Shown in pieces: positions 42,648 to 53,913 of a DNA stretch of 64,000 nucleotides (its first letter is position 1; each line of letters opens with the position of its first letter). The stretch comes from Ligustrum vulgare. Taxonomy: Eukaryota; Streptophyta; Magnoliopsida; Lamiales; Oleaceae. The translations under genes and the position numbers were made by a program. The notes beneath the pieces are model-generated. The model did no database searches. It worked only from the letters and a program-made list of their open reading frames with translations, and had not been told where the DNA came from. The stretch lies in contig OY743189.1 in NCBI GenBank assembly GCA_963555705.1, forward strand, positions 6,713,501-6,777,500. The letters are read 5' to 3'.

Positions 42648-43968
42648 TGTTGGTGTGAAATATCGCAAGTATACGATATCGCTAACAAGTAGTAAAAGTG
42701 GACTTTTGAGGTCTGGTTGTCGGTCCCACGGGGACTATTTATTTGTTATCGATTTACTTTGATTCAATAGAATTCCTAAACTAGAACAAAAATTAACTAA
42801 GAAAAAAAAATACCAAACAATCCAAAAACGACAATAAAATTGAGAATAAATGAAATAAACAACACAATTAAAATAAAAATAAAAACATTAAACTAAAGAA
42901 ATTAATAAAAGCAAGATAAACGTGGTGAGTTTTTGAACAATTGAATGAATATCGGGACTAACGATTTCGAAATAACGTTCTAACTTAATTTCTCATCTCA
43001 AGTTGTTTTCTAAAATTGTATTTGGTCGAATTCATGCATATATCTAATTTACCTCTCTCGAGTTCAAGTTAGACCTATTTAACTAAGTCAACCAAGTACT
43101 CTATAGCGGGTCAGAGTTCTCCTTAGTTAAATGCATTAAATTTCCTAAGAATTCATAATTGACCACATGCAACTACAAATTCATATCTCTATCTTTTTGT
43201 TGAAATTGCCGGATTTTATTACGTGATCTAATTGTTAACTCACCTCTCGAATTATGAAAACAATCATTAATTCATGAATTGGTGATCAAGCAACTCAAGC
43301 ATTAAACGCAATAATAAAATCAATACATGAAATTAAAGCACAAACTTGAGAATTAAAATCAAACTAAAACATTAAATCTATATCGTCAATCCCGAATTAA
43401 AATTTAGCTACTTATGTTATTGGGAGAAAAATCAATAAATAATAACGTAAATAAAACCCGGAGTTTGAAGAATTGAAGAATTAACATCACCACCAAGAAT
43501 TACACGAGTCGTCTCTGCCTTTTTCAATTGTACCAGCTGATTTCTACTTTACACCAGCCTCGAGCTTTTTTCTTCCAAAGCAGCACACCTCTCTATTCTG
43601 TAGCGATGTCTCCCAAATTGATTCCTATCGGCTACCTGCTTGTTTTTTTCCTATTGACCAGCTCTCAATTCACACCAATTCAGCCCCACTATCTCTTTAT
43701 TCAATGCCCAGCAATTCCTTCCAGCTTTCACCCTTTTTTTATCCACCACTAGTGGCTCTCTCTTCTGTAATGTATATATAATATATGTATATCTCCAGCT
43801 TTCAATTAGTTCCCCCTCTCTGCCGTGTGTATATTATATATATATATATACATACCAATTAGGCAGCCTCCTCTATGTATATATATATTCCACCAGCCGA
43901 GTTGTTTTTAATCCCCAAAGCTCTCCTCCAGTGAATAAAAAAATCAGCCCTCAATTCCACCAATACAT

Positions 43969-44780
43969 TGTTGGATGGATTTGTGAATAGTGACACCAAA
44001 ATTAAGTAGAATAAAAATTTGTAAATTCAAGCCGAAATTTGGACAGAGTAACGGTAAGGAAAGTACAAAAAAGAAGAAGAAGAAGAAAAGAAGGACAAAG
44101 CCGAGGCAAGAGTTGGACTCTTTGTCCTTAAGTCGAATTTGCCCCGCAACGGTGCCTACGGATTTTGGCAATCGACTTCCAAGATACAACGGCTTCACTT
44201 GTGTTTATAGCACTCCAAAACACAAGTACAACGAACCAAAATTAGACTTATGTACTCCAAAGGATGCAATGAATGAAAATCAAAACAAATGAAAATCAAA
44301 ACAAATAAAAAAAGTGAGGAATATAACACCCAAAGGGTCCTATATATAGATCATGAAAGGGCGTGGACGAAATGGTTGAGGCCCAAACCATGCACAATTT
44401 CCAAACAATGCACCTTTTTGAAAAGGTGTCTTGTGGCCGGACAACCGTGCGGCCGCACGGTTTTACTCAAAAACCCGAAAATAAAATTGACGTGTGATCG
44501 CACGGTTTACTAACCATGCGGTCGCACGGTCAAATATTTTGACCTGATTTTCGTCATTTTTCGTAATTTCTCATTCATCCGATATTGGTTTTCGAAATGC
44601 CAAATATACCCTTCAATACATGCAGAGAAATCAAAATTCTCTTTGTGCGCCCCAAAGCGGGGAAGTGGCAAACAATTTTGCCTAAACGGATTGAGTCGAG
44701 CTTTTGAGTATTTGACCGAAATTGACACGAAGTCACTTTAATCGATTTTCAATTCTTGATTAATTAACCAATATCCAACA
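43969..44780 (-). mobile_element. Copia (Tork-like) 3' LTR
   Basis: Highly similar to 49434-50223. It has about 80 bp near 44570-44640 (between repeated TTCTC words) that the other lacks, and lacks a roughly 50-bp stretch near 49757 and a 15-bp palindrome segment near 49958. Palindromes at 44444-44461 and 44513-44530. Confidence 0.93.
44444..44530. repeat. CCGTGCGGCCGCACGG palindromes in copia LTR
   Basis: A perfect 18-bp palindrome ACCGTGCGGCCGCACGGT at 44444-44461, a diverged one at 44489-44506 and ACCATGCGGTCGCACGGT at 44513-44530. The other LTR has the equivalent set at 49940-50041. Confidence 0.95.
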
Positions 44781-44793
44781 ATCCCCCACATGA
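44781..44793 (-). other. Copia polypurine tract
   Basis: Plus strand ATCCCCCACATGA next to the 3' LTR end; purine-rich on the element strand. Confidence 0.8.
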
Positions 44794-45344
44794 ATGGAAA
44801 TTCCTCGATATGCGCAACACAATGCGAATGCAATGCAATGCAAATGGAATGCAGACTCTAACAAATGGAGTACACACAACAAGTCATAGCATCAAGATAG
44901 GTAGCTTGTGGCCTTGAACCTTCTTTTGTTGAATACAATCGGATTTACTAGGCTAGTTCTTGAACCATCCAGCCGTTCGTGTAAAACCAAACAGCTGTAC
45001 CAGCACCATGACTCATCTAACCTATTCGGTTCTCATGGTTGAGTCCATTTTGGCCCTAGACAACTCTTGGTTTCATAAGTACTCTAAGAGAATTAAGCCT
45101 CGAATTCTCGTAGAAGCGGCCCCACTTCACACTTATATAGGTGATCTCATACCTTTCCATCTCAAGGTTATGAATCATTAAAAGTATATATGTATACTTA
45201 TCCTTATACACATTTTACATAGCACTTTAAATTTTAGGAATGGGAATAAGTGCTTTATTCCGAATCATTTATGACTTAGTTGTCCCATTGAACCAAGATA
45301 TTGGGATCTCCAATCTACAAGGTTGGGTTTCCGTCAAAGTAATT

Positions 45345-46943
45345 CTATTCAATAGGCTTTAGGCCCATTCCCCTCGAAAGATGGTATACTTGATCTCTTG
45401 CAAGTCCTTTCGTCAAAGGATCAGCCAAATTTTCTTTTGACGTCACGTAGTTAATAGAGATTATATCATTCGATATTAATTGTTTAATGGTATTATGTCT
45501 CCGACGGATATGTCGAGACTTACCATTATACATACTATTTTGTGCCCTTGCTATTGCCGACTGATTATCGCAATGTATATTAATTGCAGAAACTGGCTTT
45601 TCCCAACATGGAATTTCTTCAAGAAAATTACGAAGCCATTCTGCTTCTTCACCGGCTTTTTCTAACGCAATAAACTCAGATTCCATCGTGGATCGAGCAA
45701 TACACGTTTGCTTAGACGATTTCTAGGACACGGCTCCACCTCCAATGGTAAATACATAACCACTCGTGGATTTTGAATCCTTAGTGTCAGATATCCAATT
45801 TGCATCAGTATATCCTTCTAACACAGCACGATATTTTGAGTAGTGTAATCCATATTCAACCGTATGTCTTAAATATCTAAGAACTTGGTTTAATGTCTTC
45901 CAATGTACAACACTTGGATTACTAGTGAATCTACTCAACCTGTTGACTATGTATGCTATATTCGGCCTTGTGCAGTTGGTAATATACATTAAACTAACAA
46001 TAACACGCGAATATTCCAATTGAGATACGGGCTCACCAGTATTCTTGGCTAAGTGAATACTTAAGCCAACTGGTGACTAAACCGGTTTATCGTCATACGC
46101 CTTAAATTTCTTAAGTATAGTCTCAACATAATGTGATTGAGACAATGACAAACCATCGGACGGCTTAGAGATTTTAATCCCTAATATTACATCCGTCACT
46201 CCCATATCCTTCATGTCAAAATGTTTTGTTAACATTTTCTTAGTCGAGGAAATGACTTTGGAGTTATTTCCCATAATTAGCATATCGTCAACATATAGGC
46301 ATATGATTACATATTCATTAGGTGTGTTTTTAATGTAGACACATTTGTCACATTCATTGATTTTGAAGCCATTTGACAACATAGTTTTATCAAACTTTTC
46401 ATGCAATTGCTTCGGTGCTTGTTTCAATCCATACAATGATTTTACAAGTCTACACACCTTCTTTTCATTTCCTGGTGCAACAAACCCTTCAGATTGTTCC
46501 ATGTAGATTTTTTCTTCTAATTCACCATTTAGAAATGCGGTTTTGACATCCATTTGATGTATTTCAAGATTATGCAATGCTGCGATTGCAATCAAGACAC
46601 GTATAGACGTAATTTTTGTAACGGGTGAATAGGTATCAAAGAAATCTAGTCCTTCTTTTTGTCTATACCCTTTGTCTACTAATCTAGCCTTGTATTTATC
46701 AATTGATCCATCCGACTTCAATTTCTTTTTGAAGATCCATTTACAGCCTAAAGCTTTGTTTCCCGGAGGGAGTTCAACCAATTCCCAAGTATGGTTACTC
46801 ATGATGGATTCAATTTCATTGCGTACAGCTTCTTTCCAAAAAGGAGCTTCGGGAGAGGACATTGCTTCATCAAATGTCCTAGGATCATTTTCAAGTAAAT
46901 TGGTTACAAATTTTGGACCGAATGTCTTTGGAATTCGTTGCCT
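45345..46943 (-). pseudogene. pol: Copia RT and RNase H
   Basis: RT ORF 46077-46862: PFWKEAVRNEIESIMSNHTW, KWIFKKKLKSDGSIDKYKAR, YSPVTKITSIRVLIAIAAL, QMDVKTAFLNGELEEKIYME, SLYGLKQAPKQ and the catalytic CLYVDDMLIMG, all intact. After a TAA near 46078 the frame continues as [20 protein letters not shown] (45723-46019) and [23 protein letters not shown] near 45725 replaces a Trp codon. RNase H 45345-45686: ESEFIALEKAGEEAEWLRNF, IHCDNQSAIARAQNSMYNGK, NLADPLTKGLA. Only these stops and one near 46945 separate the ORFs, so this copy decayed recently. Confidence 0.93.
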
Positions 46944-48567
46944 TTAACTAAGTCTCGGTTCTACATTTACTTGTAGATCATCATTCTTTCCATGTATGTT
47001 ATCATAAGTTCGTTTATTTGAACATACTTCCTTTTCTTTACACGGAAAATTGTCTTCAAAGAAGACCGCATTTCTTGATTCAATAATTGTACCTACGTGT
47101 ACATCAAGTACTTCGGATTTGTGAACCAAGAATCAATATGCACTACTATTGATAGCATATCCAATAAAGACACAATCAATTGTCTTTGGTCCAATCCTAA
47201 CTTGTTTAGGTTTGGGTATTTGTACTTTCGCTAAGCACCCCCACACTTTGAGATATTTGTAGGAAGGTTTTCGACCTTTCCATAATTCTTAAGGCGATTC
47301 AACCTTATCTTTGTGTGGTATTTTATTTAGGATATGATTTGCAGAAAGTATGGCTTCCCCCACAAGTTTTGAGGTAAGCCCGAACTTATCAACATTGCAT
47401 TCATCATTTCCTTTAACCTTCGATTTTTGCGTTCAGCAATTCCATTAGATTGTGGTGAATATGGTGCCGTTGTTTGATGAATTATTCTAGATTCTGCACA
47501 AAATTCTTCAAACGGTACAACATATTCTCCACCTCTGTCACTACGAATCATTTTAATTCGTTTTCCAAGTTGATTTTCAACTTCATTTTTGTAGTGTTTA
47601 AACATTTCCAAATCTTCATCTTTGCTTTTCATTACACATAACAGTACCTTGTACAATCATCTATGAATGTGATGAAGTGCTTTTTACCACCCCTTGTTTG
47701 TACGAACTTCAAATCACACACATCTGTGTGAATTAGTTCTAATGGTGTGGTGTTTCGTTCAACCGAATGAAATGGTGTTTTGGCCGCTTTTGCCTCTACA
47801 CATGTTTTGCATTTTCCATTATTAAAATGCATATTCAGAAGTAAACTTAAATTCATTAACTTTCGTATTGAATTAAAGTTTGCATGTCCTGATATATGAT
47901 GCCATAGATTACATGACTCAAGAATATAAACTGAAGATGACGTTTTATTGATTATAGCATTTGGTACAACAGTTAGGACATTCATTTTGAATAGTCCATC
48001 TTTTACATAGCCTTTGCCTACATACATATCATTTTTGGTAAGTACAAACTTATCCGATACAAAGACTAGTTTAAAGTCATTCTTGCTTAACAAAGAACCC
48101 GACACAAGGTTCTTGCGAATATCCGGTACGTGAAGGACATTATTGAGGCTAAGTTCTTTTCTCGACGTCATCTTCAAGACCACTTTGTCTTATCCTTCCA
48201 CTTTGGATGTTGAGGAGTTCCCCATAAACAATTTTTCTCCCTCGGTTGGAGTGTATGATGTGAACATTCCTCTATCGGCACAAATGTGACGGGTTGCACC
48301 CGTATCAACCCACCATTCCATGGGATTTCCAACAAGGTTGCATTCAGAAACAACCGCCGATAAATTCATATCGGACATGCCATTTGATATGGCATCAGAT
48401 TCGACAATGTTGGCTTGGGATTGCTTCTTAGGTTTGCGACAATCAACTAAGCGATGTCCAGCCTTTCCACAATTGTAGCAATTGCCCTTGAACTTCTTTG
48501 CATTCTTCTTTGTAGATTCAACGGAATGCTTTCTCTTCTTTCCTTTGTTGTTGCTAGATTCCACCAC
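46944..48567 (-). pseudogene. pol: Copia gag end, protease and integrase
   Basis: From 48567: a CCHC knuckle CYNCGKAGHRLVDC (C-x2-C-x4-H-x4-C), then the protease WWVDTGATRHICADRG with intact DTG. TAA near 48188 interrupts; then GAG-pre-integrase ([26 protein letters not shown]), and the integrase with first Asp in [13 protein letters not shown], second in MIRSDRGGEYV and Glu in PQSNGIAERKNRRL. A frameshift lies near 47640 and another near 47330. The remaining C-terminal part (46944-47129) reads DVHVGTIIESRNAVFFEDNF. Catalytic residues are all kept. Confidence 0.93.
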
Positions 48568-49308
48568 ATTTGCCTTTGCTTGTGGTATGCCATTCCCAAC
48601 TCGTTTTTCCGAACTTCATCTCCTTGCGCTTGTGCTTGAGATAGTTTTTGAAGTCCTTCCACATTGGTGGAAGTTTCTCTATAATTGCAGCCACTTGAAA
48701 TGATTCGCTCACGGACATATTTTCCGCATGAATGTCATGGAGTATGACTTGCAATTCTTGTACTTGACTGATGACGGTCTTCGAATCTACCATTTTGTAG
48801 TCCAAGAATTTTTCCACAATGAACTTCTTGGTTCCGGCATCTTCAGTCTTGTACTTCTTTTCCAAGGTCTCCCATAGTTCCTTTGCAGATTTCTTGTAGC
48901 AATATACACCGTATAAGGCGTTGTTCATGCCATTAAGAATGTAATTCTTACATAAGAATTCCGAATGTTTCCAAGCATCCAAAGCAATCAAAGATGCCCT
49001 ATTGTTTTCCCCTTCTTGTATGGCGGGAGGATCTTCATTCAAGAGTTTCGCCAAGTTGAGGGTTGTAAGATAAAACAACATTTTCTGTTTCCACCTTTGA
49101 AATCAACCCCAACAAATTTCTCCGACTTTTCCCCATGTGAAACGGAGTTTGAATGTACGATAGTAGGGGCACCCACAACCGGAGGAATCACATTAGTAGT
49201 AGTTGTATTCACAACGGGAGGAATCACACCGGTAGGAACACTTCCTTCAGAAGTTCCCATGTTTGAAGTTTCATTCGAAGTAGTATCGGTATTAAGAACC
49301 GTATTCAT
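48554..49308 (-). pseudogene. gag: Copia gag
   Basis: The likely start is ATG at 49308 (MNTVLNTDTTSNETSNMGTS), then HGEKSEKFVGVDFK. A one-base loss near 49095 shifts the frame; the rest is open at 48554-49081: MLFYLTTLNLAKLLNEDPPA, LCKNYILNGMNNALYGVYCY, KELWETLEKKYKTEDAGTKK, LEHDIHAENMS-like text and IIEKLPPMWKDFKNYLKHKR. This is the UBN2-type copia gag. Another frame change near 48600 joins it to the zinc-knuckle ORF. Confidence 0.9.
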
Positions 49309-49433
49309 TTCTGTTTACGTAAAACAAAAGATCAACCAAAACAAAATAGAAGTGAAGAAGAAGTTAAAACTTAACAAGTTTAACCAAACAAGAATGTCAC
49401 TTTCACAAAAAGAAGAAGGATTCGACTTAAGAT

Positions 49434-50223
49434 TGTTGGATGGATTTGTGAATAGTGACGCCAAAATTAAGTAAAATAAAAATTTGTAAATCCAAGCCGA
49501 AATTTGGACAGAGTAACGGTAAGGAAAGTACAAAAAAGAAAAACAAGAAAAGAAGGACAAAGTCGAGGCAAGAGTTGGACTCTTTTTCCTTAAGTCGAAT
49601 TTGCCCCGCAACGGTGCCTACGGATTTTGGCAATCGACTTCCAAGATACAACGGCTTCACTTGTGTTTGTAGCACTCCAAAACACAAGTACAACGAACCA
49701 AAATTAGGCTTATGTACTCCAAAGGATGCAATGAATGAAAATCAAAACAAATGAAATGAATTTGATTTTGGAGAGAATTGAGTATGAGAGATGTTTTGCA
49801 TATAAAAAAGTGAGGAATAGGACACCCAAAGGGTCCTATATTTAGATCATGAAAGGGCGTGGACGAAATGGTTGAGGCCCAAACCATGCACCATTTCCAA
49901 ACAATGCACCTTTTTGAAAAGGTGTCTTGTAGCCGGACAACCGTGCGGCCGCACGGTTATAGACCGCACGGTTTTACTCAAAAACCCGAAAATAAAATTA
50001 ACGTGTGATCGCACGGTTTACTAACCATGCGGTCGCATGGTCAAATATTTTGACCTGATTTTCGTCTTTTTTTCGTAATTTCTCTTTGTGCGCCCCGAAG
50101 TGGCGAAGTGGCAAACAATTTTGCCTAAACGGATTGAGTCGAGCTTTTGAGTATTTGGCCGAAATTGACACGAAGTCACTTTAATCGATTTTCAATTCTC
50201 GATTTATTAACCAATATCCAACA
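49434..50223 (-). mobile_element. Copia (Tork-like) 5' LTR
   Basis: Partner of 43969-44780. On the minus strand the CCTATATTTAGATC near 49835 is a TATA-type box (AAATATAGG) upstream of the leader. Confidence 0.93.
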
Positions 50224-50435
50224 TATATTTCAAGCCTCCACTTTCTCTGCTTCTTTCTCTCGGCTGCCCTGTTGGAAGTATTCCCCCTTTTTGTGTGTAT
50301 AAATATATCAATGAAAGAAATCACCACTCAAGGATTTTTGCAATTCAGTCTCTCTCCTCTTTTTTAACTCGTGGCTCTCTCCTCTCTATTTCTTCTCTCG
50401 GCTCCAAGCAGCTCTTCAGAAAATCATGCTCCTAT

Positions 50436-50452
50436 GTATATGTATATGTATA

Positions 50453-50514
<62 letters not shown>

Positions 50515-50527
50515 CACACACACACAA
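50436..50527. repeat. TATATG and TG microsatellites
   Basis: (TATATG)n, then about 20 TG repeats, a short TA run and (AC)n. Inside the right part of the solo LTR. Confidence 0.95.
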
Positions 50528-50846
50528 TTTAACCCTAAGCCCAAGTCAAATAAATTATCATTTAAACCTCTCAATTCTTTCAAATAAAATAAGTTGGTCT
50601 TTGAGTTAATTGCACATCGGTCTTCAATTTTTTGGGAGTGTACACTTGAGTCCTTTTTCTTTGTTTTATCTCAATATTCATCCAATTGTCATGAATTTGC
50701 TTCAATTCTTCCATCTTCTCGACTCTTGGGATAAAACCTGAAATAATGACCAATAATAACAACTACGTAGAATTTATTCAAGAAAAATATTATAATATCC
50801 TAATTTCGACAGATAAATAAGTGTATAAAATACACTTATCAGAATG

Positions 50847-51030
50847 CCATTTAATTTTGTAGTAAGAACTTAGAAAAAATATATTTTGAGACCAATATGA
50901 GAAGGCTAGATGAAATTGACAACCGAATTAGGTGATACTTGGTAACTATCATCAGTAGTGTTGCATCGTGTGATATACGATCATTTGTTACTCACATATA
51001 TCGAATTTATATGTCAACATATGAAATGAA
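50847..51030 (+). pseudogene. MULE transposase, continuation after the solo LTR
   Basis: Directly after the GAATG duplication, one frame reads FETNMRRLDEIDNRIR, a stop, then YLVTIISSVASCDIRSFVTH. The first part resembles the helical region after the MULE transposase core. Together with the duplication, this suggests the gene continued here. It is short and decayed, so the call is tentative. Confidence 0.4.
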
Positions 51031-51248
51031 TATTTAATTAAAAATGAGAAAGAAGGAAGACAATTAATACAAAAAAGTTACAATTACATATACCTTAATT
51101 TTTTATTTTTTATTTATTTATTTATTTTTTATTTTTACGGTTAGTATATTTACCGTTCCAGGAAATTTATTTAAATATTTTAAATAAATTGATTTAAAGT
51201 TTAAAATGCGAAAACAAAATTACATTTAAATAGAATTTGCAATAAGTA

Positions 51249-51313
<65 letters not shown>

Positions 51314-52114
51314 GTGTGTGTGTGTGTGTGTGTGTGAGATATCCACTCATAACTTTATTAAAACGAAAAGGAAAAAAAATAGATCAATAAACACTCATAT
51401 TTCATCATCTTTTATTTTCTATTTTTAAAGAAAAAAATATTTATGTGATATTGATAAAGGTTTTTTACCTTCTTTTTATTTTTACGAATTTAAAAAAAAA
51501 AATGTAATTGATTTTTAATTCAAGACCTGGAAAACGCAGCTATTTAAAAATTTGCATTCAATTGGATTATTTTAAATTTGAATTTTGTCCAAAATGAATA
51601 ATAAATAGTAAATTAACACTACTTACAATTTTAAGAAATATGTTTTAGGTGGGAAAATAGGCCAGTACCTATTTTTAGGAACTGATCTCCCTTAATGTAT
51701 TACGTTTTTATTCTTGTGATTCAGATCCAATCTCCATGTTCTCGTCTATTTATTGTGTTGATTTGATTACTGTTGAAATCAGTGAATGAATTATTACATA
51801 AATTTGATGAATAACTTTTTTTTTTTAATTCGGGGCTCAGACGAAACTGGGAATATATACAGTGCAGCCATATGTCGACAAAATTACTGATACTTTATAT
51901 CTAATAGTTTCTGGTAAAAAATATAGAATAATTATTGAAAATCAATAATTCAGCCTGCTGATACTTCATATGGTAAATGTATTGTCCCGTTTTGATATAG
52001 AGAGTATTTATATTCAAAATGTTGTAAATTAGTAATCGAAATAGTTCAACAAATGCGTTATTACACTAGTTGCTGTTGAAAATCAACGAATGGTGCATTA
52101 TTAAATAACTTGGA
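51031..52114. other. AT-rich stretch with microsatellites, no gene seen
   Basis: Contains the long TA/TG repeat at 51252-51336. A T-rich segment near 51818 (TTTTAATTCGGGGCTCAGAC and onward) resembles 54141-54200 on the far side of the next element. Confidence 0.5.
51252..51336. repeat. (TA)n(TG)n compound microsatellite
   Basis: About 29 TA repeats followed by about 13 TG repeats. Confidence 0.97.
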
Positions 52115-52337
52115 TGGAGTTGATTATTGTATTGAAATAAAATGTAAAACAACAAAATTGAAATGACAATTCAAGGCATTCGAGAGGCCTTGTTCTCTCC
52201 CAAGGGTTTCCCCCTTTCTACAATATTCTCGATACCACAAATGAGCTCATAACCTCCATATTTATAGAAAAATGTCTATACTATTTATTATATGAATTCC
52301 TCATAATACCCCCCTCCCCTATTTTAGTATCCTATCA
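52115..52337 (-). mobile_element. 3' LTR of small gag-only element
   Basis: Shares TGATTATTGTATTGAAATAA through TAGTATCCTATCA with the other LTR. CCATATTTATAG (minus strand CTATAAATATGG) is a TATA-type box. Confidence 0.9.
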
Positions 52338-53090
52338 TTACTCCGCCCTCGAAACTCACCTTGTCCTCAAGGTGAAGATTTGATCTAATTAAAAAGTATA
52401 AAATACAATAAAGTCGAACGATTTCTTTCGCAAAAATCACTATTATGGTTGAACCGCGAAAAGTAAGCTTCCACCCAGCGAAATGGTTGAGCTTATTAAT
52501 ATGAACCACTAATATATGATGCAAGTAGACCCCATAACCGGTAGCGCAAATCTTCACCAATCCATAATTTTGAATTGTGTAACTTGAAATAGCATTTATG
52601 TATAACTCCACTATTGCACCCTCAAATCCATCTTGGTCATTGCTTGTTACAAACACAAGAAGCTGCTTGTTCTTACATTGGTGCCCAATCGGATTCTTCT
52701 CATTACTTCGGGAGCATAGGCCATTTTCTGACTTCAGCTGAATTTTTGAATTAGAGAGTATCTTGATTGCGGGTGTGGATATAGGATTTAATGGGTCTCT
52801 TTGATGCTTGGAAATGAGATAGGATTGACTGTAGTTAAATTCGATTAGTGGGCTTTTGTTGGAAACAAGGTCAAATCCAAGATTAGGAATATCTTTTGTG
52901 ACTGAAGAGAGGGACTGAAAATTGAAGTTTGGGTTATAATCATGCATGGACTCTTTATCTTGATTTAGGCCCATGCTAATTTGGGTTTGTACATGCGAAT
53001 TATACACATTCTTTTTCTGGGCAAACTTATTTGTATTCCCTAGCAGCTTCTCAATGCCTTCATTTCTTTCCAATTGTTTTCTCTAGCCCA
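52338..53090 (-). pseudogene. Gag C-terminal part with decayed zinc knuckle
   Basis: 249-codon ORF at 52324-53073, running into the LTR. Residues GLCSRSNEKNPIGHQCKNKQ match the gypsy gag knuckle pattern C-x2-C...H-x-C, but the second cysteine is serine, so zinc binding is probably lost. The tail reads HLEDKVSFEGG, an end seen in short gypsy gag elements. No protease DTG/DSG is visible. The middle of the ORF is not recognised. Confidence 0.65.
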
Positions 53091-53895
53091 ATTAAACCCA
53101 TTTACATCTTCTAGTTGTTCTGAAGATTCAAGCGATAGAGAAGACAGATCCCCTGCTCGCCAACTATCTTCTTTCCAGTCCAATCGGTGATTTTCTTTCA
53201 TGGTCTTCTCTTGCTTGAAAATAGAAATCTTACCTTCTCATGAATTTCCGAATTGAACGACTATCAATCGTTTCAATTCCTCCCAATTACGGATGGATCG
53301 CTGGCCCTCTACCCATTGGAATCAGATTAGTGCTTCTCTGACAAATCGATCGGCGATGTCTTCTACTTTCTCATCCTCCGCTAGGCTATTCATGGAGAAA
53401 TATCGCTCAGCCCTAATTATCCACCCCTCAGGATCATTGCCATCAAACTCGAGTAAAAGCTCCTCTATCTTCTTCTCCTCATCATTTGTCTCCATTGCTA
53501 TCAGTGCAGTCTCTAATGCTAGATTTTTCTCCTCGGATGGTAGGAATCTGTCAATCATCAATCCCTTCAACTCTTCCCAATTTCGAACCGGCCGGCGATG
53601 CTCAACCCATTGAAACCACTTCCATGCTTCTCCGGAAAAGCATGCAGTGGCGGCTTCCACCTTTTCCCTTTTAGATAACCCCCAATTCACAGCAAAACAT
53701 TGCTCTGCCTCAAACAACCACAAATCTGGATTTTCACCATAGAATAGTGATGTTTTGAGTTGGCCAACAGAATCCAATCCAAAATCATCCTCTCGGTTAA
53801 ATCCCTTCCTCATCCGGTCCCCTATTTCTATAATTCTATCCATGCTCTTCTTCATCTCACTACTGAAATTTGTTGTCATTTTTCCCAAGTTAGAT
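53091..53895 (-). pseudogene. gag: Gag with tandemly duplicated core domain
   Basis: The likely start is ATG near 53880 (MTTNFSSEMKKSMDRIIEIG). First copy (about 53760-53560): LFYGENPDLWLFEAEQCFAV, KVEAATACFSGEAWKWFQWV, RRPVRNWEELKGLMIDRF. Second copy (about 53460-53245): LLEFDGNDPEGWIIRAERYF, KVEDIADRFVREALI, stop at 53322, FQWVEGQRSIRNWEELKRLI. The two copies align end to end with many substitutions, so the duplication is old. The domain is the PF03732-type retrotransposon gag. A TGA near 53240 and frame changes follow. Confidence 0.82.
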
Positions 53896-53907
53896 GCTCT
53901 GATACCA
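53895..53907 (-). other. Primer-binding site, initiator Met tRNA
   Basis: Element strand TGGTATCAGAGCA, six bases inside the LTR at 53914. Confidence 0.9.
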
Positions 53908-53913
53908 ATAATA

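Larger units (their letters stand above)
43969..50223 (-). mobile_element. Ty1/copia element (Tork-like), relatively young
   Basis: 6255 bp. LTRs at 43969-44780 and 49434-50223 begin TGTTGGAT and end ATCCAACA; flanks TACAT/TATAT (one mismatch). Order on the minus strand is gag, zinc knuckle, protease, integrase, RT, RNase H, all recognisable with only a few stops and frameshifts. Polypurine tract ATCCCCCACAT (plus strand) follows the left LTR. No initiator-Met primer site is seen next to the right LTR. Confidence 0.93.
42648..50841 (-). mobile_element. Solo LTR inserted in the MULE, split by a copia element
   Basis: Starts TGTTGGTGTGAAATATCGC, ends ACACTTATCA, and is flanked by perfect GAATG duplications (42643-42647, 50842-50846). 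Left part 42648-43968, right part 50224-50841, about 1.93 kb in total. A GTCCCCGTGGGACCGAC word (minus strand, near 42720) corresponds to the U5 motif of Athila-type LTRs, which sets the minus orientation. Contains TA-rich and CT-rich microsatellites. No internal region remains. Confidence 0.85.
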
